Shown here: positions 1-8,114 of the stretch, piece by piece
How the letters are laid out: every line of letters begins with the position of its first letter
Numbering within the stretch: the stretch's first letter is position 1
NCBI RefSeq assembly: GCF_002160025.1
Contig: NZ_NFJU01000002.1
Span: 62,001-126,000 of the forward strand
Length of the DNA stretch: 64,000 nucleotides
DNA from: Anaeromassilibacillus sp. An200
GTDB lineage: Bacteria > Bacillota > Clostridia > Oscillospirales > Acutalibacteraceae
Direction: 5' to 3'
Made by a program: the position numbers and the translations under genes
Notes under the pieces: model-generated
Seen by the model: the letters and a program-made list of their open reading frames with translations, nothing else
Database searches by the model: none
What the model was told of the DNA's origin: nothing

Positions 1-87
1 CCCCAGGGGCTGATGGTAGCAGCTTACTGTGTCATACCTCTGCTGATCGGAAAAAAGAAATACCACGTTTGGCCTGTTTTTCATCAT
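1..87 (-). CDS. Sulfatase, N-terminal fragment cut by window edge
   Basis: Twenty-nine codons are visible, running off the left edge. After two consecutive Met codons the reading is KNRPNVVFLFSDQQRYDTV, which matches the start of type I (formylglycine-dependent) sulfatases: the beta strand ending in the metal-binding Asp, then the QQRYDT segment. The catalytic Cys/Ser-x-Pro-x-Arg site normally lies near residue 50-60 and is outside the window. A strong GGGGAGG site at 97-103 sits 9 nt before the ATG at 87. The gene follows the solute-binding protein gene on the same strand, so it is probably the last visible member of that transport operon and suggests a sulfated glycan as substrate. The family call is from a short match; the substrate is inference. 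Confidence 0.72.
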   Translation of the reverse strand, partial: MMKNRPNVVFLFSDQQRYDTVSCYHQPLG

Positions 88-156
88 GACATGCTTCCTC
101 CCCGTTATGCAGCCCGCATTTTTCCGGATCGCCGCGGCACTGCCTTTACATATTAT

Positions 157-186
157 GCACGGCCCGGACGAAATTCCGGGCCGTGC
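157..186. terminator. Strong hairpin between binding-protein gene and sulfatase
   Basis: A 12-bp GC-rich perfect stem (arms 157-168 and 175-186) with a 6-nt loop. On the plus strand it is followed by GTTTT; on the minus strand, the direction of the flanking genes, no U tract follows. It may therefore act as a 3'-end stabiliser or partial terminator lowering sulfatase expression relative to the binding protein rather than as a full terminator. Confidence 0.5.
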
Positions 187-213
187 GTTTTGACGCAAAG
201 CTATCCTTGTGTT

Positions 214-1764
214 TTATTGAAGAGCCTGATAAGCTTCGTTTACCTCTTTTTCAATCTGGTCGCCGCCCATGGAGTAGAACTCATCCACATAGTCCTCCCA
301 CGCGTCAACCGGCAGGCTTCCCATCACGATTTTTGCCAGATATTCCTGGAAAAGCTTGGTGCAGGTGTCCGGGTAGTCAAGCATGGCCGGCGTCGTGCCC
401 CAATATTTATTTTCCCGGTAGCTGTCCTGGAAAGCTTCAAAGCACTTAACCGCATCGTCCTCCACCCATCTGCGATCCACAACCTGAAGGAATCTTACGG
501 GATTTCCCAGGCCCTTTGCGTAAATTTCATCATACGTGCTGGTCTGAATAATCTTCGAGCCGTCCTCACTCAGCGTGAAGTCCTCTCCCTCCACGCCGAT
601 GGAGCACAGATAAAATCCTCCGTTTTCGCTGTCGTCAACCGACCAGTTAAGCAGCTGGATCAGAACATCCACATCCTCACAGGAGGAGGAGATGGCGCGG
701 ATATTGCCATAACCGGGAGCCGATTCCTGTGCACCGAAATCACCATTGGGGCCCTTGATTGAACCAATGGGGGCCACCTTCGCTGTGGGGGTTGCGGCAA
801 GCAGAGCCGCGGTTTCCGGCTGCACGGAGGAACCGGTGAAGCCGGAGCCCTCATAAATGCCGCCCTTTGAATTGGCAAATTTCTGATCCTTGAGACTGGC
901 ATCCGTTGTGAAGATATCCGGATCGATCAGCCCTTCCGCATACCATTTCTGAAGGGTGGCAAGAGCGTCCTTCGTCCCCTCCAGCGTGCTGCCCATACGC
1001 AGGCCGTCGGGAGTCTCCATCCAGAACTGCGGCTGGATGCCGTACGCGCCGAAGATCACGTCAAACACGGTGCTGTCCACGCCCAGATATCCAAACGTGT
1101 CGTCCTGTCCGTTGCCGTCAGGATCCTGCTCCTTGAAGGCTTTCATGACCTCATACATTTCATCAATTGTGGTGGGGACATCCTTGCCCACCTTATCGAG
1201 CCAATCCTGACGGATAATCAGCCCGTTGGTATTGGGCCCGTTGATTGCACCTTCCAGATAGCCGACAGGGAACGCATACAGATGCCCGTTATAGGTCACG
1301 GCATCCACCTCCGCGGGACGCATGAGGTCCTTAATGGCGGGAAGCTGATCCAGCTTGTCCTCAAGCGGGATGATCAACCCCTGGTCGGCAAAGCTTGTCA
1401 GCGTAACCATATCCACATTCATGGCATCCGGCATGGAATCGCTGGCCGCGAGCACATTGAGCTTATCATAATACTCTGTGCCGCCGATCGCCACAACCTC
1501 CCAGTCAATATTGGGCAGGCCGTACGCCTTCATCGCGTCCTTCATGATCTGGTAGCCTTCTCCTCCATCGGCGGGGTAAGTCGGCCAGGCGCCGCTGCGG
1601 TAAATGGTGAAGTGATAGCTCTCTTTCTCTGCCGGAGCCGCGTCAGGCGTGCTGCTGCCGTCCGTACCGGAGGCCGTGGACGGAGAGCTGCACGAAGCGC
1701 CGAGGGAAGCGGCCATCCCCGCCGCCAGCATACAGGCAAGAATTCTCTTCCAATACTTTTTCAT
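214..1764 (-). CDS. Extracellular solute-binding lipoprotein of a CUT1 sugar ABC transporter (LplA-like)
   Basis: A 516-residue secreted binding protein that would capture an oligosaccharide outside the membrane and pass it to the two permeases encoded upstream. The N-terminus has Lys/Arg residues, a hydrophobic core and a Cys at residue 25 in a GASC context, a plausible lipobox, followed by a Ser/Thr-rich linker. The rest has the length and composition of LplA/YtcQ family 1 binding proteins (for example the DGNGQDDTFGY loop, common in this group). The start at 1764 is chosen because AAGGAGGT lies just upstream; an in-frame upstream start lacks a site. It is the third gene of a minus-strand operon (permease, permease, binding protein, sulfatase). 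No ATPase gene is visible; this class often shares an MsmX-type ATPase encoded elsewhere. Confidence 0.9.
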   Translation of the reverse strand: MKKYWKRILACMLAAGMAASLGASCSSPSTASGTDGSSTPDAAPAEKESYHFTIYRSGAWPTYPADGGEGYQIMKDAMKAYGLPNIDWEVVAIGGTEYYDKLNVLAASDSMPDAMNVDMVTLTSFADQGLIIPLEDKLDQLPAIKDLMRPAEVDAVTYNGHLYAFPVGYLEGAINGPNTNGLIIRQDWLDKVGKDVPTTIDEMYEVMKAFKEQDPDGNGQDDTFGYLGVDSTVFDVIFGAYGIQPQFWMETPDGLRMGSTLEGTKDALATLQKWYAEGLIDPDIFTTDASLKDQKFANSKGGIYEGSGFTGSSVQPETAALLAATPTAKVAPIGSIKGPNGDFGAQESAPGYGNIRAISSSCEDVDVLIQLLNWSVDDSENGGFYLCSIGVEGEDFTLSEDGSKIIQTSTYDEIYAKGLGNPVRFLQVVDRRWVEDDAVKCFEAFQDSYRENKYWGTTPAMLDYPDTCTKLFQEYLAKIVMGSLPVDAWEDYVDEFYSMGGDQIEKEVNEAYQALQ

Positions 1765-1843
1765 AAGGTACCTCCTTACTGTTTTCCCCGGAAGCAAAAG
1801 TTCTCCTTCCGGACCTATCGCTGAAAAGGGTACGATCGCATCG

Positions 1844-2710
1844 TCATCCCTTTACCGAACCAATCATAACGCCTTTGACAAAATATTTTTGCAGGAACGG
1901 ATAAACACACAGAATAGGAGCAACAGAAATGATAATTGTCGCGCCGATGACGGACTCCACGGCGGACTGCGCGCCCTCACCGGTGGTGCGGGCCAGCATT
2001 TGCCCATCAATCACCTGGCGGATGTAAAGCGGGAGGGTGAAATTTTCCCGGCTGTTCATGTAAATCAGCGGACCCATGAAATTGTTCCAGGAGGCCACGG
2101 CAATCCAAAGCCCCACCGTCGCCAGAACCGCCTTGGACAGCGGCATGATGATCTGAAAGAAAATCCGCAGCGGCCCCGCGCCGTCGATAAAAGCGGCTTC
2201 CTCCAGTTCGGAGGGCATGGCGGAAAAGAAATTTTTCACGATGATCGTGTTATATGGTGTGACAATCGCCATAAGAATCAGAGCCCACAGGTTATCAATC
2301 AGGTTCAGGCCTTTGACCGTCAGATAAGTGGGGATCAGGCCCCCGTTGAAGATCATGCAGAATACAACGGCAAAGGAAAGAAAACGATGTCCCGCTACCT
2401 GCTTTTTGGAAAGCCCATAGGCCAGCATTGCGGTCAGCAGCACTCCGATCCCGGTCGTGAGTACCGCTGTATAGATGCTGTTTGCGTAAGATGTCCAGAT
2501 AAAAGCGTTTTTTGTGACCAGCTGATACGCCTGCATGGTAAACTCCCGCGGAAGAAGAAATACGCCTCCCCGCGTCGCTTCTGTGGCGGAGCTGAAGGAC
2601 AGGCACAGTTCATGCCAGAAGGGATACAGCATAACCAGGCTGAGAACAGCGAGAATAAACGCGTTCACCATTTCAAACAGCCTTTCTCCCACTCCTTTTT
2701 TTACCTTCAT
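1844..2710 (-). CDS. Carbohydrate ABC transporter permease, LplC/YtcP type
   Basis: A 288-residue inner-membrane permease with about six hydrophobic segments. The EAA-type loop reads ELEEAAFIDGAGPLRIFFQI, the cytoplasmic contact for the ATPase, in the form typical of CUT1 permeases. It ends with the FVKGVMIGSVKG tail common in the LplC group. The start at 2710 follows AAAGGAGAG; the longer open frame upstream overlaps the previous gene and has no ribosome site. It lies 37 nt after the first permease and 79 nt before the binding-protein gene, so the three are co-transcribed. Together with 2748-3695 it should form the heterodimeric translocation pore. Confidence 0.92.
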   Translation of the reverse strand: MKVKKGVGERLFEMVNAFILAVLSLVMLYPFWHELCLSFSSATEATRGGVFLLPREFTMQAYQLVTKNAFIWTSYANSIYTAVLTTGIGVLLTAMLAYGLSKKQVAGHRFLSFAVVFCMIFNGGLIPTYLTVKGLNLIDNLWALILMAIVTPYNTIIVKNFFSAMPSELEEAAFIDGAGPLRIFFQIIMPLSKAVLATVGLWIAVASWNNFMGPLIYMNSRENFTLPLYIRQVIDGQMLARTTGEGAQSAVESVIGATIIISVAPILCVYPFLQKYFVKGVMIGSVKG

Positions 2711-2747
2711 AACGGAAACTCTCCTTTCTGTCTCGGTGTCCTGATCG

Positions 2748-3695
2748 TTACCAGATGCCATCCTGTCCCATCTTTGCGGTGACAAAGTTGGAAATACTCA
2801 CCAGAATCAGGCCCACAACCGACTGGAAAAGCCCCGCCGCCGCCGCGTAGGAGAAACGCCCCTGCGCAAGACCATACCGGTACACAAAGGTATCGAGCAC
2901 ATCACCGACATCCATTGTGGCAGGGGTTTGCAGCACATACATCTGATCAAATCCCGCGCTCAAAATGGAACCCGTGCGAAGAATCAGCATAATGGCGATG
3001 GTTCCCGAAATAGCCGGAAGGGTAATATTCCATATTTTCTGGAATCTTGTGGCCCCGTCCACAGTGGCTGCTTCGTATAGATCCGGGCTGATGCTGGTAA
3101 TGGCCGCCAGATATACGACGGTTCCCCAGCCAGCCTCCTTCCAAATATCCGAAATGACAACCAGCCACCGGAAATTTGCCGGTTCCAAAAGCGGATTTTT
3201 TGCCGCTCCGAACAGCGAGAGCACTCCCACAGAGGGAGAGAGGATCGTCATCATGATGCCGCCCACCACAACCCAGGAAATAAAGTGCGGCAGATATACT
3301 GTGGTCTGCACCACCTTTTTGTATTTCAGATGTCCCACTTCGTTGATCATCAATGCCAGAAGAATGGGAGCGGGGAAACTGAAAACAATTTTCAAAATGG
3401 ATATATAAATGGTGTTGAACAGCACATTGGTAAATTCCGCATTGGAAAAGAGCATTTCAAACCATTTCAGGCCAACCCACTCACTGCCGAATATTCCATC
3501 TGCAATCCTGAAATTTTTAAAGGCTATCACAATTCCTGCCATGGGCACATACCGAAACACCAGAAGAGCGATAATACCCGGCAGCATTAACAGATAGTAA
3601 TATTTATGCACCCGGAAATTTTTGCGGAACCGCTTCCAGCCGCTTTGTTTCTGTGGCTTTGGGACTGAAATTGTCCTGCCATGGATAGCATTCAT
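2748..3695 (-). CDS. Carbohydrate ABC transporter permease, LplB type
   Basis: A 315-residue membrane permease, first gene of the minus-strand transport operon. It has a basic N-terminal tail, the LLMLPGIIALLVFRYVPMAG first membrane segment that is characteristic of LplB-like permeases, and an EAA loop reading DLYEAATVDGATRFQKIWNI. The start at 3695 is preceded by AAGGAGGTAC; a longer frame to 3788 would run into the promoter. A well-formed promoter lies at 3730-3758. It pairs with the LplC-like permease downstream. Substrate is not determined by sequence; the linked sulfatase and AraC-type sensor suggest a complex, possibly sulfated, glycan oligosaccharide. Confidence 0.92.
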   Translation of the reverse strand: MNAIHGRTISVPKPQKQSGWKRFRKNFRVHKYYYLLMLPGIIALLVFRYVPMAGIVIAFKNFRIADGIFGSEWVGLKWFEMLFSNAEFTNVLFNTIYISILKIVFSFPAPILLALMINEVGHLKYKKVVQTTVYLPHFISWVVVGGIMMTILSPSVGVLSLFGAAKNPLLEPANFRWLVVISDIWKEAGWGTVVYLAAITSISPDLYEAATVDGATRFQKIWNITLPAISGTIAIMLILRTGSILSAGFDQMYVLQTPATMDVGDVLDTFVYRYGLAQGRFSYAAAAGLFQSVVGLILVSISNFVTAKMGQDGIW

Positions 3696-3729
3696 AGGCT
3701 GTACCTCCTTGTCGCTGTGTCTTGCACAT

Positions 3730-3758
3730 AATATATCGAATTGCCTATAAAATGTAAA
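3730..3758 (-). promoter_or_regulatory. Promoter of the sugar transport operon
   Basis: On the minus strand TTTACA (3753-3758), 17 nt, TATATT (3730-3735), about 35 nt before the permease start. It lies in the divergent region shared with the regulator at 4016, so that regulator probably binds here. Confidence 0.65.
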
Positions 3759-3903
3759 TTCAAAAGCGTGATTTTTTGCATAATGCACGGCACAATTTCA
3801 AAAAAGTAACTTTTCACCTATAAATTTGCAAAAAACTTCTTCTCTCAGGTCACTATTTTGCAATGCTGTTTTTTTACACTTTTTCTCCCTTGGGTGGGCA
3901 GGG

Positions 3904-3932
3904 TTGACCGGGTTATCTTTTTGCTATAAAAT
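3904..3932 (+). promoter_or_regulatory. Promoter of the AraC-type regulator gene
   Basis: TTGACC (3904-3909), 17 nt, TAAAAT (3927-3932). The predicted transcript starts about 75 nt before the regulator start codon. The stretch 3759-3903 between the two divergent promoters is AT-rich and holds no gene. Confidence 0.55.
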
Positions 3933-4015
3933 AATACATACAAATTCAAAAATTTCATGTATTATTGCAAATCTTTGGTTCCGCCATTCTTTTTCCACTT
4001 GGGAGGCAATGTGTT

Positions 4016-6175
4016 ATGGTTAAAAATTCCCGCAGGATTTTCCCCCGATACATCTGGAAAATCATTGTGGCATGCACCCTTCTCGTCATCCTGCTGGGAA
4101 TGGTTTCCTACCGCCATGCCAAAGAGCAGATGCAAAAAGATCTCAAAGAAAATTTGTCCTATTGCCTGACATCCTTTAACAACACTTTCAATGCCATGGC
4201 CTATGCCGGTTACACACTTGAACTGGAGCCAACGGTAAGCGGTGTGATGCATTCCCCTCTGACCGTGGATCCCTATGATTACCGCCTTACGCTGGAACGC
4301 TGTGAAGATATTCAGGCGCAGCTTTCGTCTCTCGGTGTCTCCTCCATCAATCTGTACCAGGAGCAGGCGGAGTTTGTGTTTGCCACTGGGGTTGGAAAGG
4401 TCGACGTCAAAGACTATACGGACGGCGCTTTCCTGCAAAGCCTGAAGACCTCTCCCATGCCCGCCGTCGTGCAGAGAACCAACAACAATAACCGGGTCAT
4501 CACGCTTGCAACAGGATATTCCTCCAAATATTCTGCCAATACATATGGATACCTGTGCTTCAATCTGAAAAACAGCCATCTGGAAAATCAGCTTTCCAAG
4601 TTTCTTCAGGAGGGATATTCTTTTTCCTTGATCAGCCGGCAGGCCGAGGCTCCTCCTATTCTTCTGGGGGAATCAGCCGGCTATGCCTACACCGAAACCG
4701 GAATGCTCAACTCTTACTACCTGTCCCTGCAAATTTCGTATCCCCGCTCTCTTTTTCTCGAAAAATTCATCCGATCCTTTTTACAGCAATGCGTCCTGCT
4801 TGTTTTGGGAATTGCCATTGTATGTACCATCTTTCTGTGGAGCTTTCGTTCCTTCCGCAACTTTTTCGGCCCTATCCTATTCCGTCTGGTGGACTTTTAC
4901 TGCCAGAGCGAGGACTCACAAAGTTTTACGGCGGATTCCCTGCAAAAAAGCTTTAATCGTTTGATTGACGACAGAAAAACCTATGAAGAGCAGCTTTTGG
5001 AAACCCACCGCTGGATGGAGGAAAAAGGGATTAATTTTCTGCTTCAGGGAATCTTTACAGAAAAAAGTGAAATTTTTTCCCTGTCATCCTCATTGGCTCA
5101 AGTACAAAACGGCACCTTTCTGGTTGCGTGCATTCACCTGATGGAAGGAGCACTGGAAAACCGCGAAAGAGTACTGCTGCGGGCCATGCTCAAAAATATT
5201 TTCACCCAGACAAGTGAACAGGAGATCTTTTCCCGCGCGGTGGATATGGATTTTGAAAGCATCGGCGTGGTATCCGTCTATCCCGCTGAGCTCTCACCGC
5301 AGGATATCAGAAAAGCATTTCTTCACAGGCTTGAAACCATGCGGAGCAGCCTGCCAAAGCTTTTGTATGAAAAGGTATTTGTATCCGTCGTCTGCCCTGT
5401 ATGCGGGCTGGAGCAAATTCCTGCCGGCTACCAACGCGCCAAGGCAAATCTCATCTATCGTCATATTCTGATGGATACGCATCATTTTTTTGCAGATACC
5501 TCAGAGCCGGAGCCCGATATCCTCATTTCTCCTCTGGAGATGACACATATGATCTCCGCCATCCGTATGGATCGGCTGGATGTTCTGGAGAATTATGTAA
5601 AACAACTGCTGGACAAGGAATATACAGAAGGCGGTACAGAATGGTACAAGCTGAAATCAAAAATTTATATTATTGTAAGCATGATCTTCAATCAATCCTT
5701 TTTATCAGCAGACTCCACATTGTGGGAAAAACTGTATGAGCAGGCGCAGAGCCTTGGAAATGCCCGCAATGAAGAGGAAATTCTATTGGGAATGAAAAAT
5801 CTTCTGGAAACAATCTCGCAGGAAACACTTTCCGTCATCGCCAGAAGTGAATCCGGAAGCCACTATGTATACGCGGCCTGCCGGTATATCGAGGAAAATT
5901 ACGATCGGGAAATCGCCGTTGGAGATATCGCGCAAGCCCTGTCTCTCAATGTCAAATATCTTTCCCGTCTGTTCAAGCAGCACTGTGGTCAAACTATGAC
6001 GCAATATATTTCCGCACTTCGCCTGAAAAAGGCAATCGCGCTTCTGGAAACCACTTCCCTGCCCATTCACTCGGTTGGAGAGCAGGTGGGATTTCATGAT
6101 GTTCGCGGCTTTATCCGTCTGTTTAAGAAGCAGTACGGCATCACTCCTAGCGAATACCGTCTGGAAAAAGCCTGA
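4016..6175 (+). CDS. Membrane-anchored AraC-family regulator with extracellular sensor
   Basis: A 719-residue protein built like the Paenibacillus/Clostridium sugar-locus regulators: a basic N-terminus, membrane segment at about residues 13-33, an extracellular sensing region of some 220 residues, a second membrane segment at about 255-277, a cytoplasmic linker and a C-terminal AraC/XylS double helix-turn-helix (about 621-718). The second helix-turn-helix shows the conserved VGFHDVRGFIRLFKKQYG and SEYR ending. It should sense a ligand outside the cell and control the divergent transporter operon. The start at 4016 follows GGGAGG with 9 nt spacing; an upstream in-frame ATG at 3965 has no site. 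No histidine kinase or receiver domain is present, so it acts as a one-component sensor. Confidence 0.88.
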   Translation: MVKNSRRIFPRYIWKIIVACTLLVILLGMVSYRHAKEQMQKDLKENLSYCLTSFNNTFNAMAYAGYTLELEPTVSGVMHSPLTVDPYDYRLTLERCEDIQAQLSSLGVSSINLYQEQAEFVFATGVGKVDVKDYTDGAFLQSLKTSPMPAVVQRTNNNNRVITLATGYSSKYSANTYGYLCFNLKNSHLENQLSKFLQEGYSFSLISRQAEAPPILLGESAGYAYTETGMLNSYYLSLQISYPRSLFLEKFIRSFLQQCVLLVLGIAIVCTIFLWSFRSFRNFFGPILFRLVDFYCQSEDSQSFTADSLQKSFNRLIDDRKTYEEQLLETHRWMEEKGINFLLQGIFTEKSEIFSLSSSLAQVQNGTFLVACIHLMEGALENRERVLLRAMLKNIFTQTSEQEIFSRAVDMDFESIGVVSVYPAELSPQDIRKAFLHRLETMRSSLPKLLYEKVFVSVVCPVCGLEQIPAGYQRAKANLIYRHILMDTHHFFADTSEPEPDILISPLEMTHMISAIRMDRLDVLENYVKQLLDKEYTEGGTEWYKLKSKIYIIVSMIFNQSFLSADSTLWEKLYEQAQSLGNARNEEEILLGMKNLLETISQETLSVIARSESGSHYVYAACRYIEENYDREIAVGDIAQALSLNVKYLSRLFKQHCGQTMTQYISALRLKKAIALLETTSLPIHSVGEQVGFHDVRGFIRLFKKQYGITPSEYRLEKA

Positions 6176-6235
6176 AACCGGAAAGGGCCTTCCGGCAGGA
6201 AGCTTGGTTTATAAAAGCAAAGAGAGGTAGAACGC

Positions 6236-6874
6236 ATGATCGCAATTCTTAGGCAGACAGCATCCGGCGGCAGCGCCGATTACGCTCTGGAGCGCGGCGG
6301 ACAGCCCCTGTGCACCGCCCGATCCCCATTTTCGCCCACCGCTCCCGGGATCGAATTGTTCCGGCAGAACCAGCCGTGGCTTCGGATTGCGCCGAACCTG
6401 AGGGAATCCGTCAAAAGGAAGGTCGGAAACCACACCTGGCAAACGGCTCCCTGCGACATCACCGAGGCGGGCGGCCCGCCCATCGGCCGCATCGCCAAAC
6501 TGCGCGAGGGCACGCTTTTTTCCTCGATTTCCTACACAGAGCTTCATCTGTACGATCGTGTATTTCATATTTATGAAATTGGTCTGGGCAAGGAGGGGAT
6601 GAAATATCCCGTTTACGAGGGCAGCGTACAGATCGCCCAAATAGAAAAGGATCCGGTCGTGTACGACAATCTGGATGCTTACACCCTTTGCAGCCTGGAC
6701 GATTTCGGAGAGCTCGCCGCCCTGCTGACCGCCCTGTTTCTCGATTTTCACAATTACCGAAACGCGGGGGAACGCGTGCGGGGACAGAAAAGCGTACAGT
6801 ATGTCTATACCCGGAGTCAGGAGGTTCTCGCCAAATACGATCCCTCCTTCCGTGCCCGCTGTGAAACCCGCTGA
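6236..6874 (+). CDS. Unknown 212-residue protein
   Basis: I do not recognise a named family with certainty. The protein is soluble, has no signal peptide or membrane segment, and is rich in alternating hydrophobic residues (for example LHLYDRVFHIYEIG and YPVYEGSVQIAQIEKD), which suggests a beta-barrel such as the LURP-one/Tubby-like fold. A ribosome site AGAGAGG precedes the ATG. It lies 60 nt after the regulator gene on the same strand and may be co-transcribed with it. The insertion sequence begins shortly after its stop codon, so any downstream partner may have been separated. Confidence 0.6.
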   Translation: MIAILRQTASGGSADYALERGGQPLCTARSPFSPTAPGIELFRQNQPWLRIAPNLRESVKRKVGNHTWQTAPCDITEAGGPPIGRIAKLREGTLFSSISYTELHLYDRVFHIYEIGLGKEGMKYPVYEGSVQIAQIEKDPVVYDNLDAYTLCSLDDFGELAALLTALFLDFHNYRNAGERVRGQKSVQYVYTRSQEVLAKYDPSFRARCETR

Positions 6875-6977
6875 AGCCATCCATACAAAAAACAAATAGG
6901 AACCCACCAGCAGAGCTGGTGGTTCTTCAGATGCGGGCAAAGCCCTAAGATACTGGCCACGCCTAAAGGCGTTGGTA

Positions 6978-7511
6978 CGGTCTGCCACCTGCAAAAAGAT
7001 TATTCCTTGCTACCCGTAAACGGGTCTATGTATTCTTTAATTGTCATCTGGTCTTCAATCTGATCTTCTTTGAGCTGGTTCTGGATATACTCCGCAATCT
7101 TTTTTGCATTCTTACCTGCTGTGTCGACGTAGTATCCGCGGCACCAAAACTGCCTGTTTCCGTATTTGTATTTCAAATTAGAATGCCTCTCAAATATGAT
7201 CAGACTACTCTTTCCCTTGAGAAAACCTACGAAACTTGAAACACTCATCTTCGGTGGTATCTCTACCAGCATATGAATATGGTCGGGACACACTTCTGCC
7301 TCTACTATTTTCACCTGTTTCCAGTTGCATAATTCTCTCAGTATTTTCCCTATTTCCACCCTGTTTTCTTTGTAAAAGATTTTCCTCCGATACTTTGGCG
7401 CAAATACTATATGATATTTGCAGTTCCATGTCGTATGTGCTAAACTATTGTTGTCATTAGGCTTCATGCCTTTTGTCCTCCTTTTGATACTTTAGTGCAG
7501 TTGGCAGACCG
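6978..7511. repeat. 15-nt inverted repeat flanking tnpA inside the IS
   Basis: CGGTCTGCCACCTGC at 6978-6992, just beyond the tnpA stop, and its reverse complement with one mismatch, GCAGTTGGCAGACCG, at 7497-7511, in the loop of the tnpA leader hairpin. 14 of 15 positions pair. Confidence 0.8.
7000..7467 (-). CDS. tnpA: IS200/IS605-family transposase TnpA (HUH, Y1 type)
   Basis: A 155-residue single-strand DNA transposase. The HUH metal site is HIH at residues 63-65 in a PDHIHMLVEIPP context and the probable catalytic tyrosine is Y127 in AEYIQNQ, the same position as in characterised TnpA proteins. Length is normal for the family and the frame is intact, so the enzyme looks functional. The start at 7467 follows AAAAGGAGG with 9 nt spacing; that site lies in one arm of a leader hairpin (7478-7534) that would hide it from ribosomes. 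The gene is the only coding content of the element. Confidence 0.95.
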   Translation of the reverse strand: MKPNDNNSLAHTTWNCKYHIVFAPKYRRKIFYKENRVEIGKILRELCNWKQVKIVEAEVCPDHIHMLVEIPPKMSVSSFVGFLKGKSSLIIFERHSNLKYKYGNRQFWCRGYYVDTAGKNAKKIAEYIQNQLKEDQIEDQMTIKEYIDPFTGSKE

Positions 7512-7534
7512 CATCTTTATTGTATCAAAAGGAG
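7478..7534 (-). promoter_or_regulatory. tnpA leader hairpin sequestering the ribosome-binding site
   Basis: A perfect 13-bp inverted repeat: CTCCTTTTGATAC at 7478-7490 and GTATCAAAAGGAG at 7522-7534, with a 31-nt loop. In the tnpA mRNA the proximal arm contains the AAAAGGAG Shine-Dalgarno sequence. Known IS200 elements repress translation by a comparable structure; the role here is inferred by analogy. Confidence 0.75.
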
Positions 7535-7603
7535 TTTTTCTTTCCTATGGAACGCTAAAGCTCTTTTTGAACTCCCCGGCACAGCCGGGGGTTTTCGTGA
7601 AAC

Positions 7604-7641
7604 AAAAAAATCCGCTGTCCCTTGCGGAACAGCGGATTTTT
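7604..7641 (-). terminator. Terminator of the rplJL transcript
   Basis: Hairpin AATCCGCTGT / ACAGCGGATT with a run of seven A on the plus strand (7604-7610), giving a U tract in the minus-strand RNA after rplL. T residues on the other side make it potentially bidirectional. Confidence 0.85.
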
Positions 7642-7671
7642 CGGGCTTTTTTGAAAAAATGGGGGGTGAAC

Positions 7672-8049
7672 TTACTTCAGCTCAACCTCAGCGCCAGCCT
7701 CGGTCAGCTTCGCCTTCATAGCCTCGGCGTCGTCCTTGGAAACGCCTTCCTTGACCGGCTTCGGAGCCTCGTCAACAACAGCCTTGGCTTCCTTCAGGCC
7801 CAGGCCGGTCAGCTCACGGACAACCTTGATGACCTGAATCTTGTTGGCGCCGCCGGACTTCAGGATCACGTCGAACTCGGTCTTCTCCTCAGCAGCCGGA
7901 GCAGTAGCAGCGGTCGGAGCAGCAGCAACAGCAACCGGAGCAGCGGCGGAAACGCCGAACTCTTCCTCGAGAGCCTTTACGAGCTCGGAGAGCTCGAGAA
8001 CGGTCAGGGACTTAACATCTTCAATCAGCTTAACAACCTTATCAGACAT
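7672..8049 (-). CDS. rplL: 50S ribosomal protein L7/L12
   Basis: A 125-residue stalk protein that recruits translation GTPases to the ribosome. It shows the N-terminal dimerisation segment, an Ala/Pro-rich hinge at about residues 34-55, and the C-terminal domain with [20 protein letters not shown] and [19 protein letters not shown], all diagnostic. Length is normal. GGAGG lies before the ATG at 8049. It follows rplJ by 65 nt and ends at a strong terminator. Confidence 0.99.
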   Translation of the reverse strand: MSDKVVKLIEDVKSLTVLELSELVKALEEEFGVSAAAPVAVAAAPTAATAPAAEEKTEFDVILKSGGANKIQVIKVVRELTGLGLKEAKAVVDEAPKPVKEGVSKDDAEAMKAKLTEAGAEVELK

Positions 8050-8114
8050 GGCTGGAAACCTCCGTTATTTTAAATTTTATAAAGTATGATACTTTTGTGC
8101 GGGCTGCGTAAGGC

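Larger units (their letters stand above)
6895..7600 (-). mobile_element. IS200-type (IS200/IS605 family) insertion sequence, solo tnpA
   Basis: A single HUH transposase gene flanked by subterminal hairpins rather than terminal inverted repeats: CCACCAGC-AGA-GCTGGTGG at 6904-6922 on the 3' side and CCCCGGC-ACA-GCCGGGG at 7574-7590 on the 5' side. Both are bordered by GAAC and GTT. This is the organisation of IS200 elements, which move as single strands. There is no tnpB. Exact cleavage tips cannot be fixed from one copy, so the limits are approximate. It sits between the unknown gene ending at 6874 and the rplL terminator at 7604 and interrupts no recognised gene. Confidence 0.85.

Noticed and set aside
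157-186. Classical Rho-independent terminator for the sugar operon
   Set aside because: The hairpin is strong, but no U tract follows in the direction of the flanking minus-strand genes, so I list it only as a hairpin of uncertain effect.
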